Part shown: one piece after another, positions 12,321 through 23,211 of the stretch | Position numbering within the stretch: the first letter of the stretch is position 1 | Layout: every line of letters starts with the position of its first letter | Assembly (NCBI RefSeq): GCF_028453695.1 | Contig: NC_135773.1 | Location: 3,968,001 to 4,032,000, forward strand | DNA: 64,000 nt | Direction of reading: 5' to 3' | Source of the DNA: Augochlora pura | Lineage: Eukaryota > Arthropoda > Insecta > Hymenoptera > Halictidae | The notes under the pieces: model-generated | The model's input: the letters and a program-made list of their open reading frames with translations, nothing else | The model's database searches: none | Told to the model about the DNA's origin: nothing | Made by a program: the position numbers and the translations under genes

Positions 12321-12770
12321 TGTTGGAATGACGTCTTTCTTTTTCATCGTCGTTTGAGAAGCGTTATTCTGCGTAAAACGTTTAGCGCATGTTTTTATGT
12401 TATTCTCTTTTTTATTCTTCTGTCGATTAGAGAAATTAAGTGGATTTCTTTCGATATCAATTTCGATATTACCAATCAGTTCGAGACTAAATTAATAATA
12501 TTAAGAATTCATATTTCTGCAATTTTATATCATTATTAGCTAATGTACCTTTTTAATTGGAATTATATTTTACGCTTATATAAATCCTGCTTCGTGCGAA
12601 CATAGATAACTAGATTGCGAGAACGATCCACCAAACAGCACATTAATTAACATATTAACATTATCAACATTTGCTCAGTTTCGTACAATCGACCCAGACG
12701 AGTCTTTGCACAGTGCGTACATTTTCTCTGTATTAAAATAATGAGCATCTCGTCGATTAAAATTGACTCA
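12321..12770. other. AT-rich block, no gene seen
   Basis: A/T-rich, nothing recognised. Confidence 0.6.
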
Positions 12771-13510
12771 CAGTCAGAGAATATTCCATAGAAAAATGAC
12801 GCGGCTTAGCCCACCGGATAAGCATGAACGAGTACCATCCGCCAGAAGTAGCGCACGGTTAAGTATAACGGGTTACGAACAGTGGTACGCTCGGTCCTGT
12901 CAGCGGGGCTTCCCGCTGTTATTTTCCACGGGGCGCGCGAACGAAGCGGGGCTCTTCATATTTTCGTGAATTATGATTGACACGAGGATTTCACCGGCGG
13001 AAACGTTCAACCTCGGCCAAGTGAAAAAGTTATAGCACCTTCTTCCTGCCGCGGCGGGTGCCGGGCGAAACGTAACTCCGCGGCACTCGAGCGTTCTCGA
13101 CGAATCCCGTCGAGTGTAAAGAGGACGGAGGAAGAAAAAGCGGGCCGGGAAGAAGAGTAATGCCCTGCCCGTGGATGGCTGCGCTACCCCGCCAGCGCCC
13201 ATCGTGCCACCAATTCAAGGAGATTGTATTGTCTAGCCGGCGAGTGACACGTCGTTACGCGACTTCCAGGGACGCCTCGCGGTCCTCTCGCATTGCCCCG
13301 CGACGCGGCCACGCGCCGAAGAATCTCGACGATGATGTCGCATGAGAAACGAGCCGGGTTTACCTCCTACACCGAAACGAATTCTTTGGAACGATCCGGG
13401 TCGCGTTTAAGCAGAGTTGAGTTCGGAGGTCGAACTGACCAGAAACGAGCCGAGGAAATGCGTTCGCTTTGTGGCAAAGTGTTTCAGGCAGGCTTGGACA
13501 TTACTTGGAT
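12771..13510. other. GC-rich block, no gene seen
   Basis: CpG-rich with Arg-rich short frames on both strands. Nothing recognised. Confidence 0.6.
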
Positions 13511-13880
13511 TATTTTGGATAATTTACCAAAGATAATTGTCCGACATTCATTCTAGTCGAATATTTTATTCGAGTAATTCATTATTTATCATAAATTATC
13601 TATTTAATAACCTTAACGCTTAATCTTCAAGATCGTAGACCTTATACGCAACAACTAAATTAAATGGAGACAAATGAAATCTGAAATTAAGACAGAAATT
13701 ATGAGACTGATTAGATCAAACGCGATACAATAAATTAATTAAAATAATTATAGAATATTTTGATATCGTGTAGAATTTATTATAATTATTATAGCAAACA
13801 CATTTTCGTCGGACTTACATTTCGTACAATCGAGTCGGATACTTCCTATTTCGTACAACCGGAATAACAGAGGTACCTAG
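13511..13880. other. AT-rich block, no gene seen
   Basis: A/T-rich, nothing recognised. Confidence 0.6.
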
Positions 13881-13914
13881 TTAGAGATAATTAACAACGA
13901 TCCCCCGTGATACC

Positions 13915-13960
<46 letters not shown>

Positions 13961-14810
13961 TGTCTGCGCCACGAGAACGAAAACTGGGAAAATCCGATGC
14001 GATTCCAGCGCGGCGGTGTGACCGCGAAGGCAACGCCGACCGCGGCTAATATTAACACTATCCGATTATGCACAGCGCGATTGTAAATTCCTTCGAGAGC
14101 GCGATTTCATCGGATCGCCCGTTATTCTATTGCCGCGAAGAATTTCTTGCACTCTCCCCTCCTCCTCCTCCGTCTCCCCCTCCCCTCCCCACCCTCCCTC
14201 GATAAGTTAGTCATGCGAAAGTTCAGAGGCAACGAACCTCAGGCATTTCAATACTTATAATACTTAACCATAGCTAAACCTCCCCGCGGAGAAGAAGAAA
14301 CTTCAGTGGAAAAGTTTTGCTCGGGTCTCGTGACTTCCGGCGGCGCATTTAAGAAATCGTTTTGCATCTCATTGGAGCCACCGAGCTCGGGCAGAAAAAA
14401 AAAGAACTACTGCGATAGGAGAGAAACGAGAGGAGAGAGAGAGAGAGATTAAGGTTCCGCCGATCGGGAGCGGCTTCGATGCGGCGATGATGCAATCGCG
14501 GGGACGCGGTTGTGCTTTGCGTGAAACCGCGCCGCTAAGTGGTCCGTATACGCAAGAAAAATTCCTCCGTTGTTTCGCGAGCCCGGCGAGCGACCGGGAT
14601 CGATCTGACGAGTTTTTGCCGAGCGAGTCGCATGACTCGCGCGCTCCTGACCCTCGGGTGACGGATGTTCGTCGCTGTTTGATTCACGGCGACGGGTCCG
14701 CGGTTTCGAACAGCGCCGAGTACATTTTTCCTTCAACTACCGTGGACGTAGGGCATTGGAGTCGGTTACTAAAATTGCTTTTACTTCGGCTTGATAAAGA
14801 GATTTGACCC
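13881..14810. other. GC-rich block with GA runs, no gene seen
   Basis: CpG-rich. Contains (AG)20 at 13918-13957, a C/T-rich tract at about 14152-14200 and a GA run at about 14431-14448. The open frames are simple-repeat or Arg/Ser-rich. Confidence 0.6.
13918..13957. repeat. (AG)20 microsatellite
   Basis: Uninterrupted AG run of 40 nt, the longest perfect dinucleotide run in the left flank. Confidence 0.95.
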
Positions 14811-15357
14811 CTTATTAATCCACACTGGAAATATAAATATTTGGATGAGAAAATAGGTAGCGATGAGTGAAAGCTCGAGCTACAATATTAAGAGTAACTA
14901 AACGAAAAAAAAAAAAATAAAACACTTCGGCTTGATTTCGAGCATAATTAACTTTGTTATATTTATCGAATAAGTGATGTTAAGCTTGTTTAGTCTGAAA
15001 TTTTAGCACAAATTTAGCTTCAATTAGCTTATATTTAAATAGAAAGATCGAGTCGCGTCCGATAAATATAAAATCAACTACGCTTGAAGCTAAAAAAAAA
15101 GTTCTCTAAAAAGTGAAAGTTAAAAAAAGCTCTCTACCAACTGCAATGAATAAATAGAATGTTGATTTTTACCTACTAATTTTTGCGATGAATACATAAA
15201 ATCTACAGTCTAGTGATCACAGAAATTTCTCCGTGAGCGGAATTATTTTTTAACAAAACTTCAACAGAGCTGTAAAGCTTGCGTAAATATATTTTCCACA
15301 GAGTTCGCCGTTATTCTAAAAAAAGTGCGCGAAGAGTCGTAGGAAATGACTCGTTGT
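14811..15357. other. AT-rich block ending at the duplication boundary
   Basis: A/T-rich, holding the second foldback element (14957-15071). The last 50 bases become GC-rich and run straight into copy A at 15358 with no repeat marking the boundary. Confidence 0.65.
14957..15071. mobile_element. second foldback element, ATTTATCGAATA family
   Basis: The left end TTATATTTATCG (14957-14968) has an exact reverse complement at 15060-15071. The left end continues AATAAGTGATGTTAA, close to AATAAGTCATATTAA in the element at 11321, so both belong to one family. The inner part is diverged. It is 115 bp with no coding capacity. Confidence 0.55.
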
Positions 15358-15757
15358 GCAAGATCGACGCGCGACTGAGAACATGGGAAACGGATACGAA
15401 AGCGGGAATGAAACAGAATGCGGGAGCATGCATGCGCGCGACGTCTCGACGATAATTGCATCGGAACTCCGTCGGACCGGCGTGGAACGAGGTTGGAACG
15501 CGCGCGTAAGTCGGAGCGACAAATCTTACTTCGCGCGTTGCAACCGAATGCATTCGAATGCAATCGTTGATCCCTCTTTTGTATCTACATCTCCAGGTAT
15601 TACCGTTGAAAAGGTTCTTAAGAATCCCGATGGGAACAGAGCGCGTCTTTCAAAGTAGGGAGCCGAATGAAAAGCCCTAACTCGATGCAAATGCACTCGA
15701 GATCGAAGGTGCTCGCAATCCGGCGTAACGCGGCCGGCTAATGGAAGCCCGGAGCGA

Positions 15758-15785
15758 TCTCTCTCTCTCTCTCTCTCTCTCTCTC
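15758..15785. repeat. (CT)n, copy A
   Basis: 28-nt TC/CT run. The same site in copy B (35433-35478) is 46 nt, which makes it a length marker between the copies. Confidence 0.95.
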
Positions 15786-16160
15786 GCCTCGGTGTCCGCT
15801 CTAAAACCAGCAAAAGGCGCTAAAGTTGCCTTTTAGGGTATATATGAAGGGAGGGGAGGGAAAAAAAGCTGCTCCACTTTCGACTCATCCGCCTCGGTCT
15901 TTGTTTTCGCGAGTGGTTTTCATCGCGACTCGCTGAACGGGACCGGCACCGGCAACTTCACGCCTGATCTCTTCGCTGGTTTTCATCCTACGTGCATATA
16001 TATTTTTTTTCGCGCTCCGATTTACCACATCAACGTTGGCTAACATTTTTAGGGGCGGTTAGAGCAGTGACCTTCGCCGCCAACACGTGTTTAAGCATCT
16101 TGGCAAGGTCCTTCGTACGTGATAACTAGAGTGCAGTCCCCACGGATTTATGATGAAAAG

Positions 16161-16466
16161 ATTGAAAATATTAAGTACCAATTGAATTTAAACTGAATTG
16201 AAAATATTAGATAAAAATTGAATTTAAACTGAATTGAAAATATTAAATAAAAATTGAATTTAAACTCAGTTGAAGATATTAAATAAAAATTGAATTTACA
16301 CTCAATTGAAAATATTAAATAAAAATTGAATTTAAACGAAATTGAAAATATTAAATAATAACTGAATTTAAAGTAAATTGAAAATATTAAATAAAAATTG
16401 AATTTAAACTAAATTTTCAATGTTAAATAAAAATTGAATTTAAACTAAATTTTCAATTTTGATTTA
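16161..16466. repeat. 36-bp AT minisatellite, copy A (8 units + part)
   Basis: The unit begins ATTGAAAATATTAAATAAAA and is 36 bp long, with eight full units and a partial one. Because 36 is a multiple of 3, frames can stay open through the array on the minus strand, but this is not coding. In the last full unit and the terminal partial unit the first nine bases are ATTTTCAAT, the reverse complement of ATTGAAAAT. Confidence 0.93.
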
Positions 16467-18660
16467 ATGGAGAATACTCTACTATATTAATATTTTATAA
16501 ATTTCTGGCTGTCAGTAATAATGAACACTTTTACACTTTTTGAAAAGGCACAGAAACTTTGCTGAAAACAAGATAAATTTACAAAAAAGATATCACTATC
16601 AAATGGGTTTCTCCCGCAGTATTTTTATGCTTCGCGGACTTCAGCTCTCTCATGTGTTTCAAATTTTGAAAATCGCCCGGGCCATTGTATAAAACCGCGA
16701 TAAGGATTTCCTAGGAAAAATATTGCTTTTTAATGTATTTCGGGCGAGAGCGATTTTTGTCAAGGCTAACGCAAAAGCGTCGAATATATTACACCACGTG
16801 CACGCAAGTAAAAGCTGCCACGTCGAAATAAATAAATTCATCGAAACAGATGCGATCGCAACGAATGACATTGAAAAACGGCGTAACATATTTTAATAAA
16901 GCGAACCGTGTTTCGCATGAAAATATTCAGTGCAGCCGCTAATTCGCTGTCTATCCGCGTTGTTAAAAGCAACGGGGTACCTCCTCCGTAAAATATTCGA
17001 ATAATTTGGCGGGCAAAAGTTACGAACTTCGCGATAATTGTGCCGCGCGCGGCGATTTACATGCCAAAATTCCATAAAACTAATCCAAGGATTTTCATGC
17101 AAAGCACTGGATCGTCGAATACACGCGACACGCCGGTGTCTTAATTAAACGACATAAAAGCAGCCTGTACAGGTAAAAATAAGTAAAAATTTATTTCTCG
17201 ATCTATTCGGCATAATTAAAAAAGCATGGAAATTATAGTTCACAAGAGGCTCTCTGCTCTACAAGTGCGATAAAGACACGCCGTTCCGTGATATTGCCGT
17301 TGTGTACAAGATTCAGGGAGATCGGCGAAATCCCAGGGTAATCTTTCCGCAGTCTAACGTGACACCATAAACGCGGCGCATAAAGCGTATCACGGTGCTC
17401 CGGGACATCATACGCGGACGTAAATGGAGGCGTAATTCAAAATTGCGCAAGACGGAATGTTACGGTCGCGAGGGCTGCTCGTGAACTGATTGCATTCCAC
17501 GGATATGGCTGGCGCGCAGACGAACGCATGAATGTTGATGGCGTTCCCGCGTCGCTACGTACCCGGCGACACCGTCGTTTCGTTACGCGACGAGGCCGTT
17601 TCTTCTCGTCGCTACAAGTTCCGTAAAAACACAGGCGCTGTTCTCGTTTCATTCGAACACCCGTCGATCGCGATCGACTGCCCCCCCCGTAAACGATCGA
17701 CTCGTTCGAATAACCGTGATCCCCTGCCGCGCGTCCGCGAACAGGCGTCGCGCGCTATTTTATTATTCGTTCACGGATAATGCGTTTACGGTAATGCTTT
17801 GTCTAGCCACCGTTCCCAGGTATTTAGGAGTTACATTAATAAAACGGCGCGCGTTAACGGCGCGGCGGACTCTCTTCCGATATTTCGCAATAAATACGAA
17901 TCGCTGCCTTTCTGTTCCTCGCACGGAACCAATTACGCGCAATCGTATCGCACGATAGGGAATCCAAATAATTGATGAAGCGCGACCGCTGCTTCGAACG
18001 TGTTTTTATTGAGAAATACGCGCCGGCCCGGCGGATGCGCGAATAATGCAAAGCGACCGGCCGGGGCGAAATTACTGTCCACAAGTGGAAAACTTAGCCG
18101 CGGGCGTAGTTAAAGAGATGCCGTTCTCCGTGGGTTATCGATTTTCCAACGAGTCCCACCGCAATGTTGCTGGCGTCGCAGGATTTGTTGCTGAATTCAC
18201 CGCGAGACCGCAATTTACCGGTTATGGGGATTGTTGAACAATGGGGTATAACGTTTCCCGGTTTATGGTTTCGTTATGCTTTATCTAGCTGCGCTCTGAT
18301 TGTAGAAAAATATTTCTCTAAACTGTATTATGGTGTTTTAATTTAGCGACCGTAAATGTTTTAATCGAAGTGCAACAAGTAGAGCAGAAATTAAAGAAAT
18401 TAGGTACTTTTTGAGTAGTTTTAGTCATTTATATTCTGATATTATTATATTACTGTTATTGATTGGATTTGATAAAAATTGTTGGGATAATTGTTCGTTT
18501 TTATATTTTTATTCCGATTGAATAATCGAATAATTTATGAAATGTCAAAGAAATTTAATTTGAAATTTTTATGGTGTATGAAATTATTATGCGTGAAATT
18601 ACTGTTAAAATTTTTATTCATATTTTAATATTACGTTCAATATATCAATAAAGTATTCTC
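16467..18660. other. copy A interior, no gene seen
   Basis: Mixed-composition non-coding DNA; counterpart near 36196-38390. A 76-codon minus-strand frame (16659-16889) differs between the copies by five amino-acid replacements in a short stretch, arguing against protein constraint. A short AT-rich stretch lies at 18340-18660. Confidence 0.6.
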
Positions 18661-18664
18661 AACG

Positions 18665-19060
18665 ATATCTCCTGTATTCCACTTATTTGGTGATCGATCG
18701 CGGCAACTACAATAGTCTGATCGTATACCATCCCTGTTCTACTTGTCTGATCGCAGGTTGTATAAATTCGACTTGTCTGACCACACGCCGATCCTATTTT
18801 ACTTCCCTGTATGGAAACGGGTTATCCCCATTCTACTTGTCTGACCACACACCATCCCTATTTTACCACTCCGTCTATAGGCTATCCTCATTCTACTTGT
18901 CTGACCATATACCATACCTATTTTACTTGGCCGGCCATTAGTCGTATTTCACGTGCCCAGCCGTTCGTTGTACCTGTTGTACTATATTTGTTCGACCATT
19001 GACCGGTCTATACTACTCGATGCTGACTACCGAATGTTACTACAACTGTGACCGGCCATA
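18665..19060. repeat. degenerate repeat, CTACTTGTCTGACC family (locus 1, copy A)
   Basis: Imperfect repetition of TCTACTTGTCTGACCA followed by variants of CCATCCCTATTTTACT, spaced roughly 45-70 bp, decaying rightward to CGACCATTGACCGGTC and GTGACCGGCCAT. Open frames here read out the repeat (for example FYLSDH recurring). A related stretch is at 21488-21800; the copy-B counterpart is about 38394-38790. Confidence 0.7.
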
Positions 19061-19188
19061 TTTATTTTAATACGCGAGCTGTTCAATTATATTCGGAACG
19101 ACTCTTTAGTTATTTAACATTCTATTTAGTCTGCTGGAACTGATGCAAACAATTTTATGGAAAATTCATCGTCCAGTAATAACAAAAT

Positions 19189-19266
19189 ATAAATGTTATA
19201 TGTATATTTATGATATAAATGTTATATGCATATTTATAATATAAATGTTATATGCATATTTATAAT
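19189..19266. repeat. 26-bp AT minisatellite, copy A (3 units)
   Basis: Three 26-bp units starting ATAAATGTTATATGCATATT, with an internal palindrome ATATGCATAT. Copy B has five units at 38918-39047. Confidence 0.93.
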
Positions 19267-21236
19267 GTTTATATTTTTATATTTCTTTCATATTAGTATA
19301 TTTAATTAGTATGTGGTATATAGTATAAAGGAAATATAAAAATATAAGTATCAGATATTAAAAAAATTACATTAATGAATGAATTAAATTGTGACATATA
19401 GTAAAAGCAAGTTTTATAGGCTGAGAAAACTCTTGCGACTTGAAACATAGTCGGAACTTTGGCAGATCTTTAAACGATCGTATCTCGGAAGTAAAAACAC
19501 GCGACTCGCGGCGATCTGGTCCCGCGGCCGCAGAAATTTCAGCCGCGTTATCCAAAAATCCCATTTCCGGGGCAACGGTTCCCTTACAGCACCGCGGGCC
19601 AGCGAAAAAAAATAAAATCGCCACCGTGCGCACGCGGGGTTTATTTACCCCGATACAGGAGAGCGAGAGCAGGCGAGAGAGAGAGAGAGAGAGAGAGAGT
19701 GAGGCGCGGCGTTGCGGGGAACACTCGGTCTCGGTGGAGCGAGAGCCCTTTTTCAATTGGTGGCCCGGACAAAAACGTAATTACCTCCTTTTAGTTCTCG
19801 GCGGGGTCGTGCCGTGAAAGCGCGGGTAATGCAGATTAACAACGCTTTGGCGGAGAGCGGTATAGCGGATGCTCCGCGGGTAAATCCAGACGCACCGAAG
19901 CCGCCCCGCCGCCCGATGCGTCGCGGTTTTGCCGCGGTCGCCCGGCGAAGAAGGAACCGGAAATAGGACGGCGGGGAGGGTACGCGCACGGTGGGACCGC
20001 TCATTGTCTGCGAACGGTCCGTGCTCTCGTCAGTGGCTCCGAGTAATTGCAGAGCGCCGCGCGTAAGAGGATACGAACAAGAAGCTGGCCAGCGACGTTG
20101 TCACGCGCCGCGTTTTCGTTGGACGCCGCTCGTTTTAGAGCAAAACCGTGTAACGTCCGGCCGCCTGGGAGTCGCCGGCTCGGATAGAATCCTACGCGTT
20201 TGTCAAAAGTTTCGCCGGGCGGCTGCGGGGATCATTCCGGTCACGTGAAGCTGACCCTTGTGTCGGGACGCTGCGCTACGGCGAGATTCGATGACGACTT
20301 TGGAAGTTCGAGCGTCGTTTCGAGGTGTAAACTTTCGTATTTAGTGGATTGATATGAGGCTACGTGCTATCATTTTCTTCCATCCTGTGGCGATGTTACG
20401 TGAAGATTTATATTTTTAATGAGTAAGTGATAATGTTATTCATATTTATCGATTTCTTCCAGGTGGAAACAAAATCTAATTCTCGTCTCGTCGAAATCTA
20501 AAAATCAACGTAAATTCAAACATAAAGGGAAGAAAAATCGTCTCTTTCTATTAAGAAAGTTATTAAATTATTATCAACATAACTCTCGCAAAAATCATAC
20601 AGCAAACAGAAATTGCCTCCTACGAATTATAAAACGGAATTCATCCAACTTTTTCACAATTTTAACAACAGCATATACCCGAGTAAGAAAATACATCCTA
20701 CAATTTTTAATTGGAGCAATTCAATAATTCCAATAGCTATAACATAAAAAACATGAAACCAATCATTTGACTGGCAGAAACAAAAAAGCTCTTCTATAGT
20801 TACATCACTTTTCGTTCGCAAAAATCTAGAATAATCATGAACCGCGAGCTTCTTTAACATTTACGCACGAATTCCCGATACCGCAGTGGGTCGAGCGGCC
20901 GTAACCGTGCCCAGATAATTCAGGAGCGTTCAAATAGATAATGATTAGTCCATGACTCCTGTGTAACGCCGACTATGTCCCAACAGCCTGCTTGTTCCTC
21001 TTCAACCGAAAGTTTGCGGCGCGTTCGGCGCGGTTCGGGTTTAATTGTTGCGGGCTGTTCGAAACTGTCCAGGACGGTGCTAGTTCCTCCAGACTTCGGT
21101 GTTTTCGATTAGCGTTGACGTGATTTGAAAATTCATTGTCGCTCGGAGTAACAACTTCCGAGTTCGCGAAGGCGGTACGAGTGTTTCGTACGTGCCGGCT
21201 TCGATCGTTTATAATTTTCACAGTATTCGTTGTGAA
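19267..21236. other. copy A interior, no gene seen
   Basis: GC-rich block at about 19440-20340 containing the (AG)n run near 19675-19699, then AT-rich DNA at about 20400-20860 and mixed DNA to 21236. Overlapping frames of 80-130 codons are GC-driven. The AG run splits frames 19367-19756 (-) and 19440-19817 (+). Counterpart 39048-41029. Confidence 0.6.
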
Positions 21237-21487
21237 TTAACCCTTTGCCGTACTTTGGCGAGTCCGACTCGCGATGGAAATTACTAGTAATAAATAATTA
21301 AGTATGGATGTTATTCTGTTCATTAAAATTGGAATAACATTCTAGTTCCTTGTTATTAATATTTGAGAGTACAAGAGAATTCAAGCACGGAATAAACATT
21401 AATGTTCTGTTCCTTCTTAGGAGTTGTGCCAATTGAAAAATTTCTAATCGCAGTGACTGTGAAGAAAATGGTACGACAAGGGGTTAA
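21237..21487. mobile_element. TTAA-flanked MITE 1, piggyBac-like ends (copy A)
   Basis: Left end TTAACCCTTTGCCGTAC (21237-21253) and right end GTACGACAAGGGGTTAA (21471-21487) are inverted repeats matching at 15 of 17 positions and are flanked by TTAA on both sides. A perfect subterminal palindrome GCGAGT-CCG-ACTCGC lies at 21258-21272. It is 251 bp including both TTAA, with no coding capacity. TTAA targets and CCCTTTGC-type ends are typical of piggyBac-superfamily elements, so this is probably a non-autonomous member. Same element in copy B at 41030-41280. Confidence 0.75.
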
Positions 21488-21800
21488 TGTTATTCTCTTT
21501 GTCTGAACATTGATGGTAATAACGTACTGTTGATGGTCCCAACTTACTGTTAATGGTCCAAACATACTGTCGATGGTCCTAACCTACTGTTAATACAATT
21601 CTCCTTCTTAACGACGTTCTCCCTGTCTGACCATTGATCGTGCCTATTCTACTTGCATGTTCGTAGACCGTGCCTACTATCTCTTATCCAATTCTACTCG
21701 CCTAATTATTAGTCGCACGTGCTACACTTCTGGTTACAGGTCGACCCTATTCCGTTTATCAGATGGTCGTTAATGCACTTGTCAGATCATATGTTAATGT
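21488..21800. repeat. degenerate repeat, CTACTTGTCTGACC family (locus 2, copy A)
   Basis: Begins at the right end of MITE 1 with a 19-22 bp repeat (TACTGTTGATGGTCC, TACTGTTAATGGTCC, TACTGTCGATGGTCC, TACTGTTAAT), then CTGTCTGACCATTGATCGTG and CTATTCTACTTGCATG. It resembles locus 1 at 18665-19060. Counterpart about 41281-41593. Confidence 0.65.
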
Positions 21801-22302
21801 TGTACAACAAATGGTAAAATTATGTTGCACCGATTAAATGGGGAGTACTAATTTCATTCCTACGTTACGCTGCATGCTGATAACAATAAAAGTTGATAGC
21901 ACACAGTACATAATAGTACTCCATGTACGATGCATGTTTTTTGGAGTGGGGTGTTTTAAACAATTTTTTAATCTTGTTCTAGCTTCGATGTAATATACTT
22001 TTGCTTGCTCTTAAGCAATTCTTAGATATTCGACTTGATAATTACTATAACCTGTTTCTCTATTTTGACGTTTATGCTCCAAACGCAGTCTTCTTACATT
22101 GATTTCTATAAAATGAAAACGGTATGAAATTCTTCTGAGTTCTTTTAATCTACTCGCTTTCAACGTAAACGCGTAGAACGCTCAATCCACGCATCTCCGT
22201 TCGCGCGATCACAGGCAACCCTTATCCACGCAACAGCTTTCCAGCGGCGGGGGTAACGCAATTAAATCCTATCCAAGAGTTTTTACTGCTGAAACTTTCC
22301 AC

Positions 22303-22319
22303 GGGGGGGGGGGGGGGGG
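22303..22319. repeat. poly-G homopolymer (17 nt), copy A
   Basis: 17-G run, the same length in copy B (42096-42112). Confidence 0.93.
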
Positions 22320-22741
22320 AAACGAAATCCTTCGGATTTCATAGCGGGCTAGATCGCCGCGATGTGTATAGTTTAATCGTCGACGACAACACTCGGCAAA
22401 CATTTTTCACCGGTTTCCCGCGTACACGGCGCGCGCGTACACCGCGATTCTCCGAGAATTTATCACCGGAAGCTGTCCAGGGAAATTTTTATCGTTGCAT
22501 TAACGTCGCTCCGCGCGCTTTTACGCAACATAATTCCGCTGTACATGGCCGCATAATAAAAGCGCGGCGCGCGCGCGCGCGAGCGGAGCAAATCTTAAAT
22601 CGCGTCGAAGCGACCGAAAGACGCAAATCCGAATCGAGGAAACCGGGCTGCGAAAGAATGCTTCTTCTGCGGAGGCAACAACGTTGATCCGAGAAGTCGA
22701 CGACGCTGTCCTGTTTTCGTCCTGGAAGTCCCCGGGCTGGT

Positions 22742-23211
22742 TTAACCCTTTCGGTCCTATGTCTAGTGTGACTCGACGCAGATACGAACCACCATCATGC
22801 TTGGCTAAAAATTAATTAACCCCTTACACTACGACTCCTTTCATGCTGCATTGATTAGTACTCATTTGTTTTTAATATTTTCCCTAATAGGACCAAAAAA
22901 TTGTTTCTCCTGTCATTTTTATTTACTTTCATTCTTAAACTTTGATAACAGAAGAATTTAATTTGATTTAAATGAAGTTAATAATATTTATATTTAGTAG
23001 ATCTTGCATGGAACCTTTGTCACGAGTCTGACACGTTATTATAGTGCAAAGGGTTATATGCAATGTCATTTAACTGGAACAATAATGACGAATAGAAAAG
23101 GAATACCTTTCATACGGAAATCACGAAAATTAAGGATTCGACAAAATTCAACATAAACAGTACCAAGCGGATAAGCGACTCGCGAAATCTGCGCGGACCG
23201 CAAAGGGTTAA
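22742..23211. mobile_element. TTAA-flanked MITE 2 (outer, interrupted), copy A
   Basis: The left end TTAACCCTTTCGGTCC (22742) and right end GGACCGCAAAGGGTTAA (ending 23211) are inverted repeats differing by a one-base gap. The 470-bp span holds another element at 22816-23057. Without it about 228 bp remain, similar to MITE 1 (251 bp). No coding capacity. Copy B has the same structure and length at 42534-43003, so the nesting predates the divergence of the copies. Confidence 0.68.
22816..23057. mobile_element. MITE 3, nested inside MITE 2 (copy A)
   Basis: The left end TTAACCCCTTACACTA and right end TAGTGCAAAGGGTTAT are inverted repeats. The right flank reads TTAT rather than TTAA, consistent with one mutation. 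The element is 242 bp and sits at a TTAA (the left side reads TTAATTAACCCC), as expected for TTAA-targeted insertion into an older element. Copy B equivalent 42608-42849. Confidence 0.62.

Noticed and set aside
15836..15870. GGGTATATATGAAGGGAGG as a TATA promoter
   Set aside because: A TATATA word followed by a purine tract is present in both copies, but there is no initiator, downstream exon or conserved frame to support a promoter.
18687..18941. Frame with recurring FYLSDH-like peptide
   Set aside because: Reads out the degenerate CTACTTGTCTGACC repeat, and two frames are open at once with similar repetition. Repeat artefact, not a repeat protein.
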